DNA of 27,057 bases, from contig JAFAEC010000051.1 of the NCBI GenBank assembly GCA_023424215.1, forward strand, positions 1 to 27,057. Direction: 5' to 3'. This DNA is from Pseudomonadota bacterium. Lineage in GTDB: Bacteria; Pseudomonadota; Alphaproteobacteria; Caulobacterales; Caulobacteraceae. The translations under genes and the position numbers were made by a program. Under the pieces are notes generated by a model, which saw nothing but the letters and a program-made list of their open reading frames with translations, was not told the origin of the DNA and searched no databases. Of this stretch, positions 1-6,773 are shown piece after piece (the first letter of the stretch is position 1; each line of letters opens with the position of its first letter).

Positions 1-1
1 G

Positions 2-40
2 GCGCCGGGAACCCCCATCAGCGGGGCGTTGGCGGCGTAG
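2..40 (+). CDS. Possible 3' end of a gene entering from the left (partial)
   Basis: Frame 2 is open from the window edge to a TAG at 38-40 and encodes about 12 residues rich in Ala, Gly and Pro. It would end 13 bp before the convergent methyltransferase-like gene, a spacing that matches the other tight convergent pairs in this window. The stretch is too short to identify, and an open frame of this length can occur by chance in GC-rich DNA. Confidence 0.2.
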   Translation, partial: APGTPISGALAA

Positions 41-53
41 GCGGCGGCTCGGC

Positions 54-965
54 TCACTCGGGCTTCCTGAATCTCAAGGTCATGCGGTCGCTCTCCCCGA
101 TCTCGTCGTATTTCGCACGATCGAAGGCCGGGTCGGGCGGCGAGCCCCGCGGCGCGGTCAGGCGCCTGGGCGGCAGGGTGTCGACGCCGAACGGATGATC
201 CTTGGTATCCCTTTCGTTGGCGTTGATTTCGGACGCGGCCACGAAGGCGAAGCCGGCCTCGGCGGCCAGCTGGCGGACGAAGGCCTCCTGGACATAGCCG
301 TTCGCCGCCGCCGGGTCCTGGTCCTCGTCGGGTCCGAGCCGATGCTGCTCCACCCCGAGGACGCCGCCGGGACGAAGCGCGGCCCAGGCGTCGGCGAAGG
401 CCTTCTCGGCGATGCCGGCGGCCATCCACTCATGGATGTTGCGCATGAACAGGACCAGGTCGGCCGTGCCGGCCGGCGCCACCGGACCGGAGGTCGGTCC
501 GAAGGCGCTGAGCTCGATCTCGCCGTAGAGGGTGCGGTCCTTCGTGAACCGCTCCTGGAAGGCGGCCATCAGGGCGACCTGGGCCGGGTCCGCGCCCGCG
601 CCCGTCTGAAAGCCCGCGGCGACGTATTTGCCGCCGCCTTCGGCCAGGTAGGGCGCGAGAATCTCGGTGTACCAGCCGCTGCCCGGCCAGAAGTCGATGA
701 CGGTCATGCGCGGCTGCAGGCCGAAAAAGCGCAAGGTCTCCATGGGATGGCGCCAGAGGTCGCGATCCCTGTCCTGCGCGCGCCACGGCCCCTCGACGGC
801 CCATTCGAGCGAGCCCTTGGGCGGTCCCGTCGGTTCGGGCGGCGGCTCGGCCGTCTCCTCGCGCCGGCCGCAGCCGGCGAGCGCCACGAAGGCGGCGATC
901 GCCGTGCCGGACAAAACGCTGCGGCGCGACGGCGTCACTCGCGAGCCGTCCAATCTCTCATCCAT
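54..965 (-). CDS. Exported methyltransferase-like lipoprotein (COG4798 type)
   Basis: The 303-aa product begins with a twin-arginine-like signal (SRRSVLSG near residue 14), a hydrophobic stretch and a lipobox LAGC around residue 32, so it is probably a Tat-exported lipoprotein. The rest has a class I methyltransferase fold. A glycine-rich loop, VIDFWPGSGWYTEIL, follows the first strand, and a strand/turn LRPGGVLGVEQH follows later. It ends GESDRMTLRFRKP, as does its upstream neighbour at 1050-1877, with which it shares the whole domain, so the two are tandem paralogues on one strand 84 bp apart. Similar proteins are called predicted methyltransferases, but no substrate is known to me, and a SAM-dependent enzyme outside the cytoplasm would be unusual. 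The ATG start has a weak ribosome site. A GTG at codon 10 (936-938) is an alternative start that keeps the signal. Confidence 0.8.
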   Translation of the reverse strand: MDERLDGSRVTPSRRSVLSGTAIAAFVALAGCGRREETAEPPPEPTGPPKGSLEWAVEGPWRAQDRDRDLWRHPMETLRFFGLQPRMTVIDFWPGSGWYTEILAPYLAEGGGKYVAAGFQTGAGADPAQVALMAAFQERFTKDRTLYGEIELSAFGPTSGPVAPAGTADLVLFMRNIHEWMAAGIAEKAFADAWAALRPGGVLGVEQHRLGPDEDQDPAAANGYVQEAFVRQLAAEAGFAFVAASEINANERDTKDHPFGVDTLPPRRLTAPRGSPPDPAFDRAKYDEIGESDRMTLRFRKPE

Positions 966-1049
966 GCACGACCCCCGCGGGGCAGAAGTACGCCTGCTCC
1001 GACGCGTCGGGCTTAACCCTGTTCCCGCGCCGGGTCAAAAGCCCGCCCA

Positions 1050-1877
1050 TCAGCCCGGCTTGCGGAAGCGGAGCGTCATGCGGTCGCTCTCGCCGACGGC
1101 GTCGTACTCGGCGCGCTCGGCCTCGGTGAGCGGGGTCGGCCGGTCGGTGGGGACGTTGGCGCGCGGCGCGCTGACCCGCGTCGGCGGCAGGGTCCAGACG
1201 CCGTAGGGATGGTCGTGATCGTCGGCCGGATTGGCGTTCAGTTCGCTGCGCGCGTCCAGTTCGAAGCCGGCCGCGCGGGCGGCGTGGATGACGTAGCTTT
1301 CGGAAACATAGCCGGTGGGCGCGGTGTCGTCGGGGTTCAGGCCCTCGGCGCCGCGGTGCTGTTCGATGGCGAGCACCCCGCCCGGTTTCAGGGCCCTGAA
1401 GAAGGCCTCCATGTACGGGGCCGTTCGGTCGCTGCGATGCCAGTTGTGCAGGGCGCGGGCGACGACGATCATGTCGGCCGTTCCGTCCGCGACCCCCATG
1501 CCTTCGAGCGGCCGGTTGACCGGGACATAGGTTCCGCCGGTGGCGGCGGCGTAGGGCTCGAGGATGTTGCGCCACCAGCCGGCGCGACCCGGCTCGATCT
1601 CGACCACCGTCAGGCCCGGACGCAGCCCCCAGAAGGTCAGGGTCTCGAAGGGATGACGGAAGGCGTCGCGCGCCCGGTCCTCGGCCGAACGGGTTTCAGA
1701 GGCCACGGCCGCCTGCAGGGCCGCGTCCTCCTGGGGCACGGGCGGGGCCATGGCGGCGCGGCGGGCGGCGCGCTGGCCGGGCGTCTCGTCGAGGGAGGGC
1801 ATGGCCGGCAGGGCCTGGGCGGAGGCGACGGCCGGCAGGGCGAGCGCCGCGGCGACGGCGAGGGCGAAGAGGCGCAT
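1050..1877 (-). CDS. Secreted methyltransferase-like protein, paralogue of the downstream gene
   Basis: The 275-aa product starts with a classical Sec signal, MRLFALAVAAALALPAVASA, with likely cleavage after ASA or AQA. That signal fixes the ATG at 1877-1875. The open frame continues upstream to 2618 but only as antisense to hsp20. The mature part matches the neighbouring lipoprotein through the motif-I region (VVEIEPGRAGWW), the LKPGGVLAIEQHR strand/turn, a conserved DDHDHPYGVWTLPPTR segment and the end GESDRMTLRFRKPG. The glycine loop is more degenerate than in the paralogue (PGRAG in place of PGSG), and the region between motif I and the next strand is shorter. It may therefore not bind SAM normally. 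It is read divergently from hsp20 and is probably co-transcribed with the second copy. Fold and export are well supported; function is unknown. Confidence 0.8.
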   Translation of the reverse strand: MRLFALAVAAALALPAVASAQALPAMPSLDETPGQRAARRAAMAPPVPQEDAALQAAVASETRSAEDRARDAFRHPFETLTFWGLRPGLTVVEIEPGRAGWWRNILEPYAAATGGTYVPVNRPLEGMGVADGTADMIVVARALHNWHRSDRTAPYMEAFFRALKPGGVLAIEQHRGAEGLNPDDTAPTGYVSESYVIHAARAAGFELDARSELNANPADDHDHPYGVWTLPPTRVSAPRANVPTDRPTPLTEAERAEYDAVGESDRMTLRFRKPG

Positions 1878-1968
1878 GGATCGGGCTCCGGAGACTGGGG
1901 CCGCAACCCTTACCGAGGCGGGGCGCACGGGCAAGCCGCGTCTTGGAGGCGAGACGGCGTGCCGCGCC

Positions 1969-1996
1969 CTTGACGGCGGCGGAACGCCTCCCAAAT
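1969..1996 (+). promoter_or_regulatory. Candidate heat-shock (RpoH-like) promoter of hsp20
   Basis: CTTGAC at 1969-1974 followed by TCCCAAAT at 1989-1996 resembles the alphaproteobacterial sigma-32 pattern, a CTTG-type -35 and a CCC-AT-type -10. It lies about 130 nt upstream of the Hsp20 start codon, which would leave room for the structured leader. The match is partial and was made by eye. Confidence 0.25.
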
Positions 1997-2075
1997 CCAT
2001 GAGCGAGGACGCCTCTTCGGGTCCTCCGGAACGACCGGCGCCACGATACGGGCCGGACGGGCCGAACTCCCACCG

Positions 2076-2132
2076 CCGGTCCGGGCTCAAACCGCGGGAC
2101 CGGTTCACCTTGCTGATCCTCAGGAGGATGAC
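2076..2132 (+). promoter_or_regulatory. ROSE-like RNA thermometer in the hsp20 leader
   Basis: A perfect 7-bp hairpin (CCGGTCC 2076-2082 with GGACCGG 2097-2103) is followed by TTGCT at 2110-2114. The Shine-Dalgarno AGGAGGA lies at 2122-2128, just before the ATG at 2133. TTGCT can pair with AGGA (2125-2128) leaving the G bulged, the hallmark of ROSE elements. ATCCT (2116-2120) can alternatively pair with AGGAT (2125-2129). ROSE elements are known to control small heat-shock genes in alphaproteobacteria by masking the ribosome site at low temperature. The structures were read by eye and not folded by software. Confidence 0.5.
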
Positions 2133-2597
2133 ATGCGTACCTATGACTTCTCGCCGCTCTACCGTTCGGCCGTCGGCTTCGACCGTCTGGCCGGCCTGCT
2201 TGAGAGCGCCGCGCGCACCAGCCAGGAAAACGGCTGGCCGCCCTACAACATCGAGACCACGGGCGAGAACGCCTACCGCATCGAGATCGCCGTCGCCGGC
2301 TTCAGCCCCGACGAGCTGAACATCGAGGTCAAGGAGAACCTGCTCACCGTCACCGGCCGCAAGACCGCCAACGACGACGGGGCCGGGCGGAACTTCCTGC
2401 ACCGCGGCCTGGCCGAGCGCGACTTCGAGCGCCGCTTCCAGCTGGCCGACTACGTCGTCGTGAAGAGCGCCGACCTGGTCAACGGCCTGCTGTCGATCGA
2501 CCTGCAGCGCGAACTGCCCGAGGCGCTGAAGCCGCGCCGCATCGAGATCGGCGGCGGGTCGAAGCTGATCGAAGGCAAGAAGGGCAAGGCGGCGTAG
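2133..2597 (+). CDS. ibpA: Small heat-shock protein, Hsp20/IbpA family
   Basis: The 154-aa product is an ATP-independent holdase that binds unfolding cytoplasmic proteins and passes them to DnaK/ClpB. The start [18 protein letters not shown] is typical of class A (IbpA-like) alphaproteobacterial Hsp20s. The alpha-crystallin domain runs from about residue 37 to 130, including [22 protein letters not shown] and the NGLLSIDL strand. A C-terminal I-x-I motif (IEI) is the usual oligomer contact. Length is normal for the family. A strong AGGAGGA ribosome site sits 4 nt before the ATG, inside a ROSE-like structure, and a rho-independent terminator follows, so it is probably a single-gene heat-shock transcript. 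Confidence 0.95.
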   Translation: MRTYDFSPLYRSAVGFDRLAGLLESAARTSQENGWPPYNIETTGENAYRIEIAVAGFSPDELNIEVKENLLTVTGRKTANDDGAGRNFLHRGLAERDFERRFQLADYVVVKSADLVNGLLSIDLQRELPEALKPRRIEIGGGSKLIEGKKGKAA

Positions 2598-2621
2598 GTC
2601 CATCAGCCTGTCGCACACGAA

Positions 2622-2650
2622 GGGACGGCGCCCGGCGCCGTCCCTTTTTT
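2622..2650 (+). terminator. Rho-independent terminator after hsp20
   Basis: GGGACGGCGCC and GGCGCCGTCCC form a perfect 11-bp inverted repeat around a single C, so the real loop is a few bases wider. It is followed directly by six T residues (2645-2650). It lies 25 bp after the Hsp20 stop. There is no comparable T-run on the other strand, so it should act on hsp20 and not on the convergent pentapeptide gene. Confidence 0.9.
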
Positions 2651-2655
2651 CATGG

Positions 2656-3891
2656 TCAGGCGGCCGCGGCGGCCGTGGGCGGGGCCAGGGCGAGGAGCTG
2701 CGTGTCGTCGAGCGCGCCAGGATCGATGCGAGCGCCGGAGACGTCGGCCCCGTCGAAACGGGCTCCGAAAAGGGCCGCGCCTTCGAGCCGGGCGTAGCGC
2801 AGTCCGGCCTCGACCAGCATCACCGGCGCGGTCCGGCCGCCGCCCAGCGGCAGGGGCTCCAGCAGGGCGCCGCGCAGATCGGCCTTGTGCAGCAGGGCGC
2901 GGCTCATGCGCGCGGCCCGAAGGTCGGCGCCGCGCAGGTCGCAGCCGCGCAGGTCGGCGTCCTCGAGGCAGGCGCCCTGCAGCGCCGTGCCGCGCAGGTC
3001 CATGCCCACGAAACAGGCCCCGCGGCCGCTGAGACCCGGCATCCTGAGGTCGCGGAGCCGGTCGCCGAGGGGGCGCAGATCGGCTCCGTCGAAGTTGGCC
3101 GGCGCGCCGAGCACGCCGCCGCTCTCGGTCCAGGCGTTGGCGTCCAGCGCGCGCTCGAGCAGCGTCGCCGCCTGTTCCAGCGCTTCCGCAGTCGGGGCGC
3201 GGAGCGCGCCGGTGAGATCGGCGCGCTCGGTGCGGGCGCGGTCCACCGCCACCCCGGTCAGCACCGCGCCCTTGAGCTGCGCGCCGGCAAGGTTGGCGCC
3301 GTCCACGGCGGCGTCCTCGAGCAGGGCTCCGTTGAGGTTGGCGTCGCGCAGATTGGCGCCGGTCAGCCGCGCGCCCTTCATCGAGCAGTCGGAGAAGTCG
3401 GCCCGGAAGGCGGTCACCCCGTCGAGCAGGGAGCCGTTCAGGGTGGCGCCCGAGAAGGCGGCTCCGTCGGCGACGCCGCGCCGGGTCTCGTGGCGGACCG
3501 CGGCCAGACCGCGGGTCGGATGCGGCACCGCCAGCACGCCCTCCCGGAAGTCGGCGCGGGTCAGGTCGGCGTCGATCAGGCTGGCCCCGCGCAGGCAGGC
3601 TCCGCGCAGATCGGCGCGCACCAGGCTGGCGCGGCGGAAATCCGAGCCGCGCAGATCGCAGCAGAACAGCAGCGCCCCGTCGAGGCGCGCCTCGACAAGC
3701 CGGGCGTCCTCAAGCGCGCAGCCCGTGAAGTCGGCTTCGCGCAGATCGCGCCCCGCCAGATCGAGACCGTTCAGATCGGCGAACTTCAGCGTCAGCCGCC
3801 GCCCACCGGGGCGACCGGCGAGCAGCCGTTCGTGGGCGGCCGTCATGACGTCCAGCTCGCCCTGGCTGAGGGCCCGACGCACGAAGGTCAT
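2656..3891 (-). CDS. Pentapeptide-repeat protein B (second of a coupled pair)
   Basis: The 411-aa product is a right-handed quadrilateral beta-helix protein built of A(D/N)LxG-type five-residue repeats. A short helical N-terminus (1-35) is followed by repeats at about 38-120, 145-215 and 292-345. The blocks are separated by non-repeat segments at about 121-142 and 230-290. The second of these contains WTESGG (254-259) and NFDGADLRPLG, and it has a clear counterpart in the upstream gene product. No signal peptide or membrane segment is evident. Its ATG overlaps the upstream stop by 4 nt (ATGA), so translation is probably coupled. The family includes DNA-mimic gyrase binders (Qnr, MfpA) and many proteins of unknown role. 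The long interruptions make this unlike Qnr, and I assign no function. Confidence 0.85.
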   Translation of the reverse strand: MTFVRRALSQGELDVMTAAHERLLAGRPGGRRLTLKFADLNGLDLAGRDLREADFTGCALEDARLVEARLDGALLFCCDLRGSDFRRASLVRADLRGACLRGASLIDADLTRADFREGVLAVPHPTRGLAAVRHETRRGVADGAAFSGATLNGSLLDGVTAFRADFSDCSMKGARLTGANLRDANLNGALLEDAAVDGANLAGAQLKGAVLTGVAVDRARTERADLTGALRAPTAEALEQAATLLERALDANAWTESGGVLGAPANFDGADLRPLGDRLRDLRMPGLSGRGACFVGMDLRGTALQGACLEDADLRGCDLRGADLRAARMSRALLHKADLRGALLEPLPLGGGRTAPVMLVEAGLRYARLEGAALFGARFDGADVSGARIDPGALDDTQLLALAPPTAAAAA

Positions 3892-5177
3892 TCGGCCGCC
3901 TCGAGATCGAACGGCGACGAGGTTTCCAGCCCGCGGGCCCCGCGGGTGACCGCGCCGTCGAGCACGGTCTGCTTCAGGCAGGCCCCGCGCAGGACCGCCC
4001 GGGTCAGGTCGGTGTCGGTCAGGTTGGCGCGCTTCAGCTCGGCGCCCGAGAGGTCGGCGCCCCTGAGGCAGGCGCCGGTCAGGTCGGCCGGAAGCAGACG
4101 GTCGGCGGCGATCATCAGCGGCCCCAACTGGGCTTCGCGGAGGTCGGCGCCGTTCAGCCGGGCCCGGCGGAGTCGCGCGCCGCGCAGGTCCGCGCCGCGC
4201 AGATTGACCGAGCGGAGATCGGCTTCCTCGAGCTGGGCGCCCTGCAGCTGCACGCCCTCCATGTCGAGGCCGTAGAAGACGGCGCCCTTGGCCGAGAGGG
4301 CGGTCAGATTGTAGCCGCGGATCGAGCCGAGCGCCCGCAGGTCGACGCCGTCGAACACCGAGGGGCAGCCGGTCGCGCCGCCGGTCTCGCACCACTGCGC
4401 GTGCTCGGCCAGCATTTCGGCTGCCGGCATCTTGCCCACCGGCGCGCCGGCCGAGCGGTTGTCGGTGAGGGCGCCGGACATGTCGGCGCCGTCCGTCCGC
4501 CACAGCGTGGCCTTCACCCCGACCAGCACCGCGTCGCGAAGGTCGGCCCCCGACAGGTCGGCGCCCGAGAGGTCGGCCCCGGCGAGGTCCGCGCCGCGGA
4601 AGCTGGCCTGCTTCAGGTTGGCGCGCACCAGCTTGCAGTCCTTCATCACCGCGTCGGTGAAGTCGGCCGCCACGGCGACGACGCCGGTCAGCTTGGAGCG
4701 CTCCAGGTTGGCGCCGGCGAGACAGGCGCCCTGGGCCTCGGTCTCCTTGTGGCTGCGCGCCTCGATGATGCGGAAGCCGAGCCGCGCGTCGGCGGCGGCG
4801 ATCGCGCCTTCGCGCAGGTCGGCCTCGAACAGGTCGGCCCCGGTCAGGTCCGCGCCGCGCAGGCAGGCGCCGCGCAGGTCGGCCCGGCGCATCGAGGCGT
4901 CCGCCAGCACCGCATCCTGCATGTCGGCGCCGAAGAAGGTGGCGTTGTCGAGCTTGGCCCCGGTCAGGTCGCAGCCGATCATGGAGGCGGCGGCGAAGTC
5001 GGCGTCGGCGAGGTTGCGGCCGGCCAGCGACAGGCCCGAGAGGTCCATCCAGGCGAAGACCGCGCGCGCGCCGCCGGGGCGGGCCTGCCAGAGGCGGTCG
5101 TGCCGGGCGCAGATGGCGTCCAGCTCGGCCTGTTCGATGCGCCTTCTGGCGACGGTCTGCGCGGCGTTCCCCGACAT
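3888..5177 (-). CDS. Pentapeptide-repeat protein A (first of a coupled pair)
   Basis: The 429-aa product is a paralogue of the next gene product with the same architecture. A helical N-terminus (about 1-42) contains a conserved RPGG turn that both proteins share. Repeats cover about 44-128, 150-222, 298-350 and 364-410; one block at about 192-215 has four near-perfect A-D-L-x-G units. Two non-repeat segments interrupt it: about 129-148, and about 225-297 carrying CETGG (263-267) and FDGVDLRALGSIRG. It lacks a signal peptide and is probably cytosolic. It begins 52 bp after the deaminase-like gene on the same strand, so it may belong to the gpmA transcript. No good Shine-Dalgarno is seen before the ATG. 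Function is unknown. Confidence 0.85.
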   Translation of the reverse strand: MSGNAAQTVARRRIEQAELDAICARHDRLWQARPGGARAVFAWMDLSGLSLAGRNLADADFAAASMIGCDLTGAKLDNATFFGADMQDAVLADASMRRADLRGACLRGADLTGADLFEADLREGAIAAADARLGFRIIEARSHKETEAQGACLAGANLERSKLTGVVAVAADFTDAVMKDCKLVRANLKQASFRGADLAGADLSGADLSGADLRDAVLVGVKATLWRTDGADMSGALTDNRSAGAPVGKMPAAEMLAEHAQWCETGGATGCPSVFDGVDLRALGSIRGYNLTALSAKGAVFYGLDMEGVQLQGAQLEEADLRSVNLRGADLRGARLRRARLNGADLREAQLGPLMIAADRLLPADLTGACLRGADLSGAELKRANLTDTDLTRAVLRGACLKQTVLDGAVTRGARGLETSSPFDLEAAE

Positions 5178-5229
5178 TGCCCCAGAATGGCACGGTTCCG
5201 CTTAAGGAAGCGTTCCCGCCGGCGGCGGC

Positions 5230-5868
5230 TCAGGCGGTCAGCAGGCCCTGGTCGCGCAGGGCGTCGGCGAGTTCGCCGGGGGCGACCCAGAGACGGGTGT
5301 AACCGGCCTCGCCGAGGCGCTTCAGCTCGGTGGCAAGATCGGCCTTGGGCGAGGCGGCGAAGCGGGCGTCGAAGCCGTCGCCGTCGCCGCTGATGCGGAC
5401 CATCGGCCGCCCGGTCTCGACCCGGTGCAGATAGCCCTCGTAGAGCACCGCCGCCTCCTGGGCGAGCAGGCCGGTCTCGACCTGCAGGCCGGCCTTCTCC
5501 AGCCGCTCCATGCCGCGGCCGGAGGCGAAGGGCGACGGGTCGACGGCGGCGATCACCACGCGCGCCACGCCGGCGTCGATCAGGAAGTGGGAGCACGAGG
5601 TGCGGCCCGAGGAACGCGCGCCGCACGGCTCCATGGTGACATAGGCGACGGCGCCCCTCGCCCGCTCGCCGGCGGCGGGCACGGCCTGCTCCTCGGCGTG
5701 GGGACGACCGCCCGGAGCGGTGGCGGCCTCGGCGACCAGCTCGCCGTCGCGGGCGATGACGCAGCCGACCGCGGGGTTGGGCCAGGTCTGGCCCATGCGC
5801 GCCTTGGCCAGGGCGATGGCCCGGCCCATGAAGCGGATGTCGTCGGAGACCTGCTTCGGGCTGGTCAT
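5230..5868 (-). CDS. RibD-like deaminase, lacking the reductase domain
   Basis: The 212-aa product carries the cytidine-deaminase-like fold of RibD, which deaminates the diamino-pyrimidine intermediate of riboflavin synthesis. Visible are the NPAVGCVI strand (31-38), the zinc-site HAE (57-59) and PC...C (C82, C92). Full RibD is about 360 aa with a C-terminal reductase domain. Here only about 75 residues follow the deaminase core, and they do not show the reductase's NADPH site. The usual H-H-G-R-T stretch between the zinc cysteines is replaced by R-S-S-G-R-T. It starts 2 nt after the gpmA stop, so the two are co-transcribed. It may be a paralogue with another substrate, or a deaminase whose partner reductase is encoded elsewhere. 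The ATG at 5868 is preferred; the open frame beyond it is antisense shadow of gpmA. Confidence 0.8.
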   Translation of the reverse strand: MTSPKQVSDDIRFMGRAIALAKARMGQTWPNPAVGCVIARDGELVAEAATAPGGRPHAEEQAVPAAGERARGAVAYVTMEPCGARSSGRTSCSHFLIDAGVARVVIAAVDPSPFASGRGMERLEKAGLQVETGLLAQEAAVLYEGYLHRVETGRPMVRISGDGDGFDARFAASPKADLATELKRLGEAGYTRLWVAPGELADALRDQGLLTA

Positions 5869-5870
5869 GG

Positions 5871-6590
5871 TCAGGCTTCCGGCAGCGGCGGCAGGGGCTG
5901 GGCGCGGTCGGCGTCGAGGTAGCGGGCCGCGGTCGGCCGCAGGTCGGCGTCGAGGTCGATCTCGAGCGGATTGCCGGTGGGGATCTCGACCCCGACGATG
6001 GCGTCGTCCGGCACCCGGAACAGCAGCTTGACGATGGCGCGCAGCGAGTTGCCGTGGGCGGCGATGAGGACGTTCTCGCCGGCCTTGAGCCGCGGCGCGA
6101 TCTCGGCGTCCCAGTAGGGCTGCACCCGGTCCAGCGTGGTCTTGAGGCTCTCGGTGTCCGGGATGGTCTGGCCGGCGTAGCGCGGATCGGCGGCGAAGTC
6201 GTACTCGCCGCCGGCGGCCAGCGGCGGCGGCGGCACGTCGTAGGAGCGGCGCCAGATCTTCACCTGGTCCGCGCCGTGCTTCTCGGCGGTCTCGGCCTTG
6301 TTGAGACCGGTCAGGCCGCCGTAGTGGCGCTCGTTCAGCCGCCAGTCCTCGACCACCGGCACGTCCTTCAGACCGGCCGAGTCCAGCGCCAGCGCCCCGG
6401 TGCGCTTCGCCCGGGTCAGCACCGAAGTGAACATCACGTCGGGCCGGAAGCCGGCCCCGGCGATCAGCTCGCCGCCGCGCCGCGCCTGCGCCTCGCCCTC
6501 GGCGGTCAGGTCGACGTCGACCCAGCCAGTGAAGCGGTTCTCCAGGTTCCACTGGCTCTGGCCGTGGCGCAGCAGGATCAGTCGGGGCAT
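5871..6590 (-). CDS. gpmA: 2,3-bisphosphoglycerate-dependent phosphoglycerate mutase
   Basis: The 239-aa product interconverts 3- and 2-phosphoglycerate in glycolysis and gluconeogenesis. The signature RHGQSQWN at the N-terminus supplies the phosphorylated histidine (about His9). ENRFTGWVD and NERHYGGL are the substrate-binding and acid/base segments, and AHGNSLRA holds the second histidine. Length is normal for bacterial dPGM. The ATG at 6590 gives the canonical MPRLILLRHG start and is preceded by GGAGAG; an upstream in-frame ATG at 6644 would add a non-conserved tail. It is the first gene of a minus-strand run with the RibD-like and pentapeptide genes, and is divergent from the hexomutase gene at 6774. 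Confidence 0.95.
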   Translation of the reverse strand: MPRLILLRHGQSQWNLENRFTGWVDVDLTAEGEAQARRGGELIAGAGFRPDVMFTSVLTRAKRTGALALDSAGLKDVPVVEDWRLNERHYGGLTGLNKAETAEKHGADQVKIWRRSYDVPPPPLAAGGEYDFAADPRYAGQTIPDTESLKTTLDRVQPYWDAEIAPRLKAGENVLIAAHGNSLRAIVKLLFRVPDDAIVGVEIPTGNPLEIDLDADLRPTAARYLDADRAQPLPPLPEA

Positions 6591-6715
6591 GCGGCTCTCC
6601 GTGGACGACGGCGACGGGGTAGGCCCGGGGTCCGGAAGGGTCAAGCTTCGGCGGGGCGGGCGGTTCCCCGGGGAGCTTCGCCGCAGCCCACGCGTTGTTG
6701 CGGCTCGGAACCAGA

Positions 6716-6755
6716 GGGGGCAAGAAGCGCGACCAGCCTGGCCGTACGTGCCCCC
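6716..6755 (+). repeat. Inverted repeat in the hexomutase leader
   Basis: GGGGGCA (6716-6722) and TGCCCCC (6749-6755) are perfect 7-nt complements enclosing 26 nt. The second arm ends 18 nt before the ATG at 6774. This could be an mRNA hairpin or an operator between the divergent gpmA and hexomutase genes. There is no T-run, so it is not an obvious terminator. Confidence 0.4.
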
Positions 6756-6773
6756 GGCAGATCAGGACACCCG

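Noticed and set aside
195..1016. Long plus-strand open frame antisense to the first methyltransferase-like gene
   Set aside because: Composition is Gly/Arg/Val-rich shadow sequence with no recognisable motif, while the minus-strand frame has a signal peptide and conserved domain.
1878..2618. Upstream extension of the second methyltransferase-like gene to 2618
   Set aside because: It runs antisense through hsp20 and lacks similarity to anything; the Sec signal at 1877 defines the start.
2700..5000. 15-bp periodic DNA repeats (recurring CGCGCAGGTCGGC-like units) that look like an iteron or CRISPR-like array
   Set aside because: The period of 15 nt and the frame match the codons of pentapeptide units (A-D-L-R-G); the units diverge at third positions and there are no spacers.
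2656..5177. Qnr/MfpA-type gyrase-protection protein
   Set aside because: Both proteins are about twice Qnr size with long non-repeat interruptions; the shared fold alone does not support this function.
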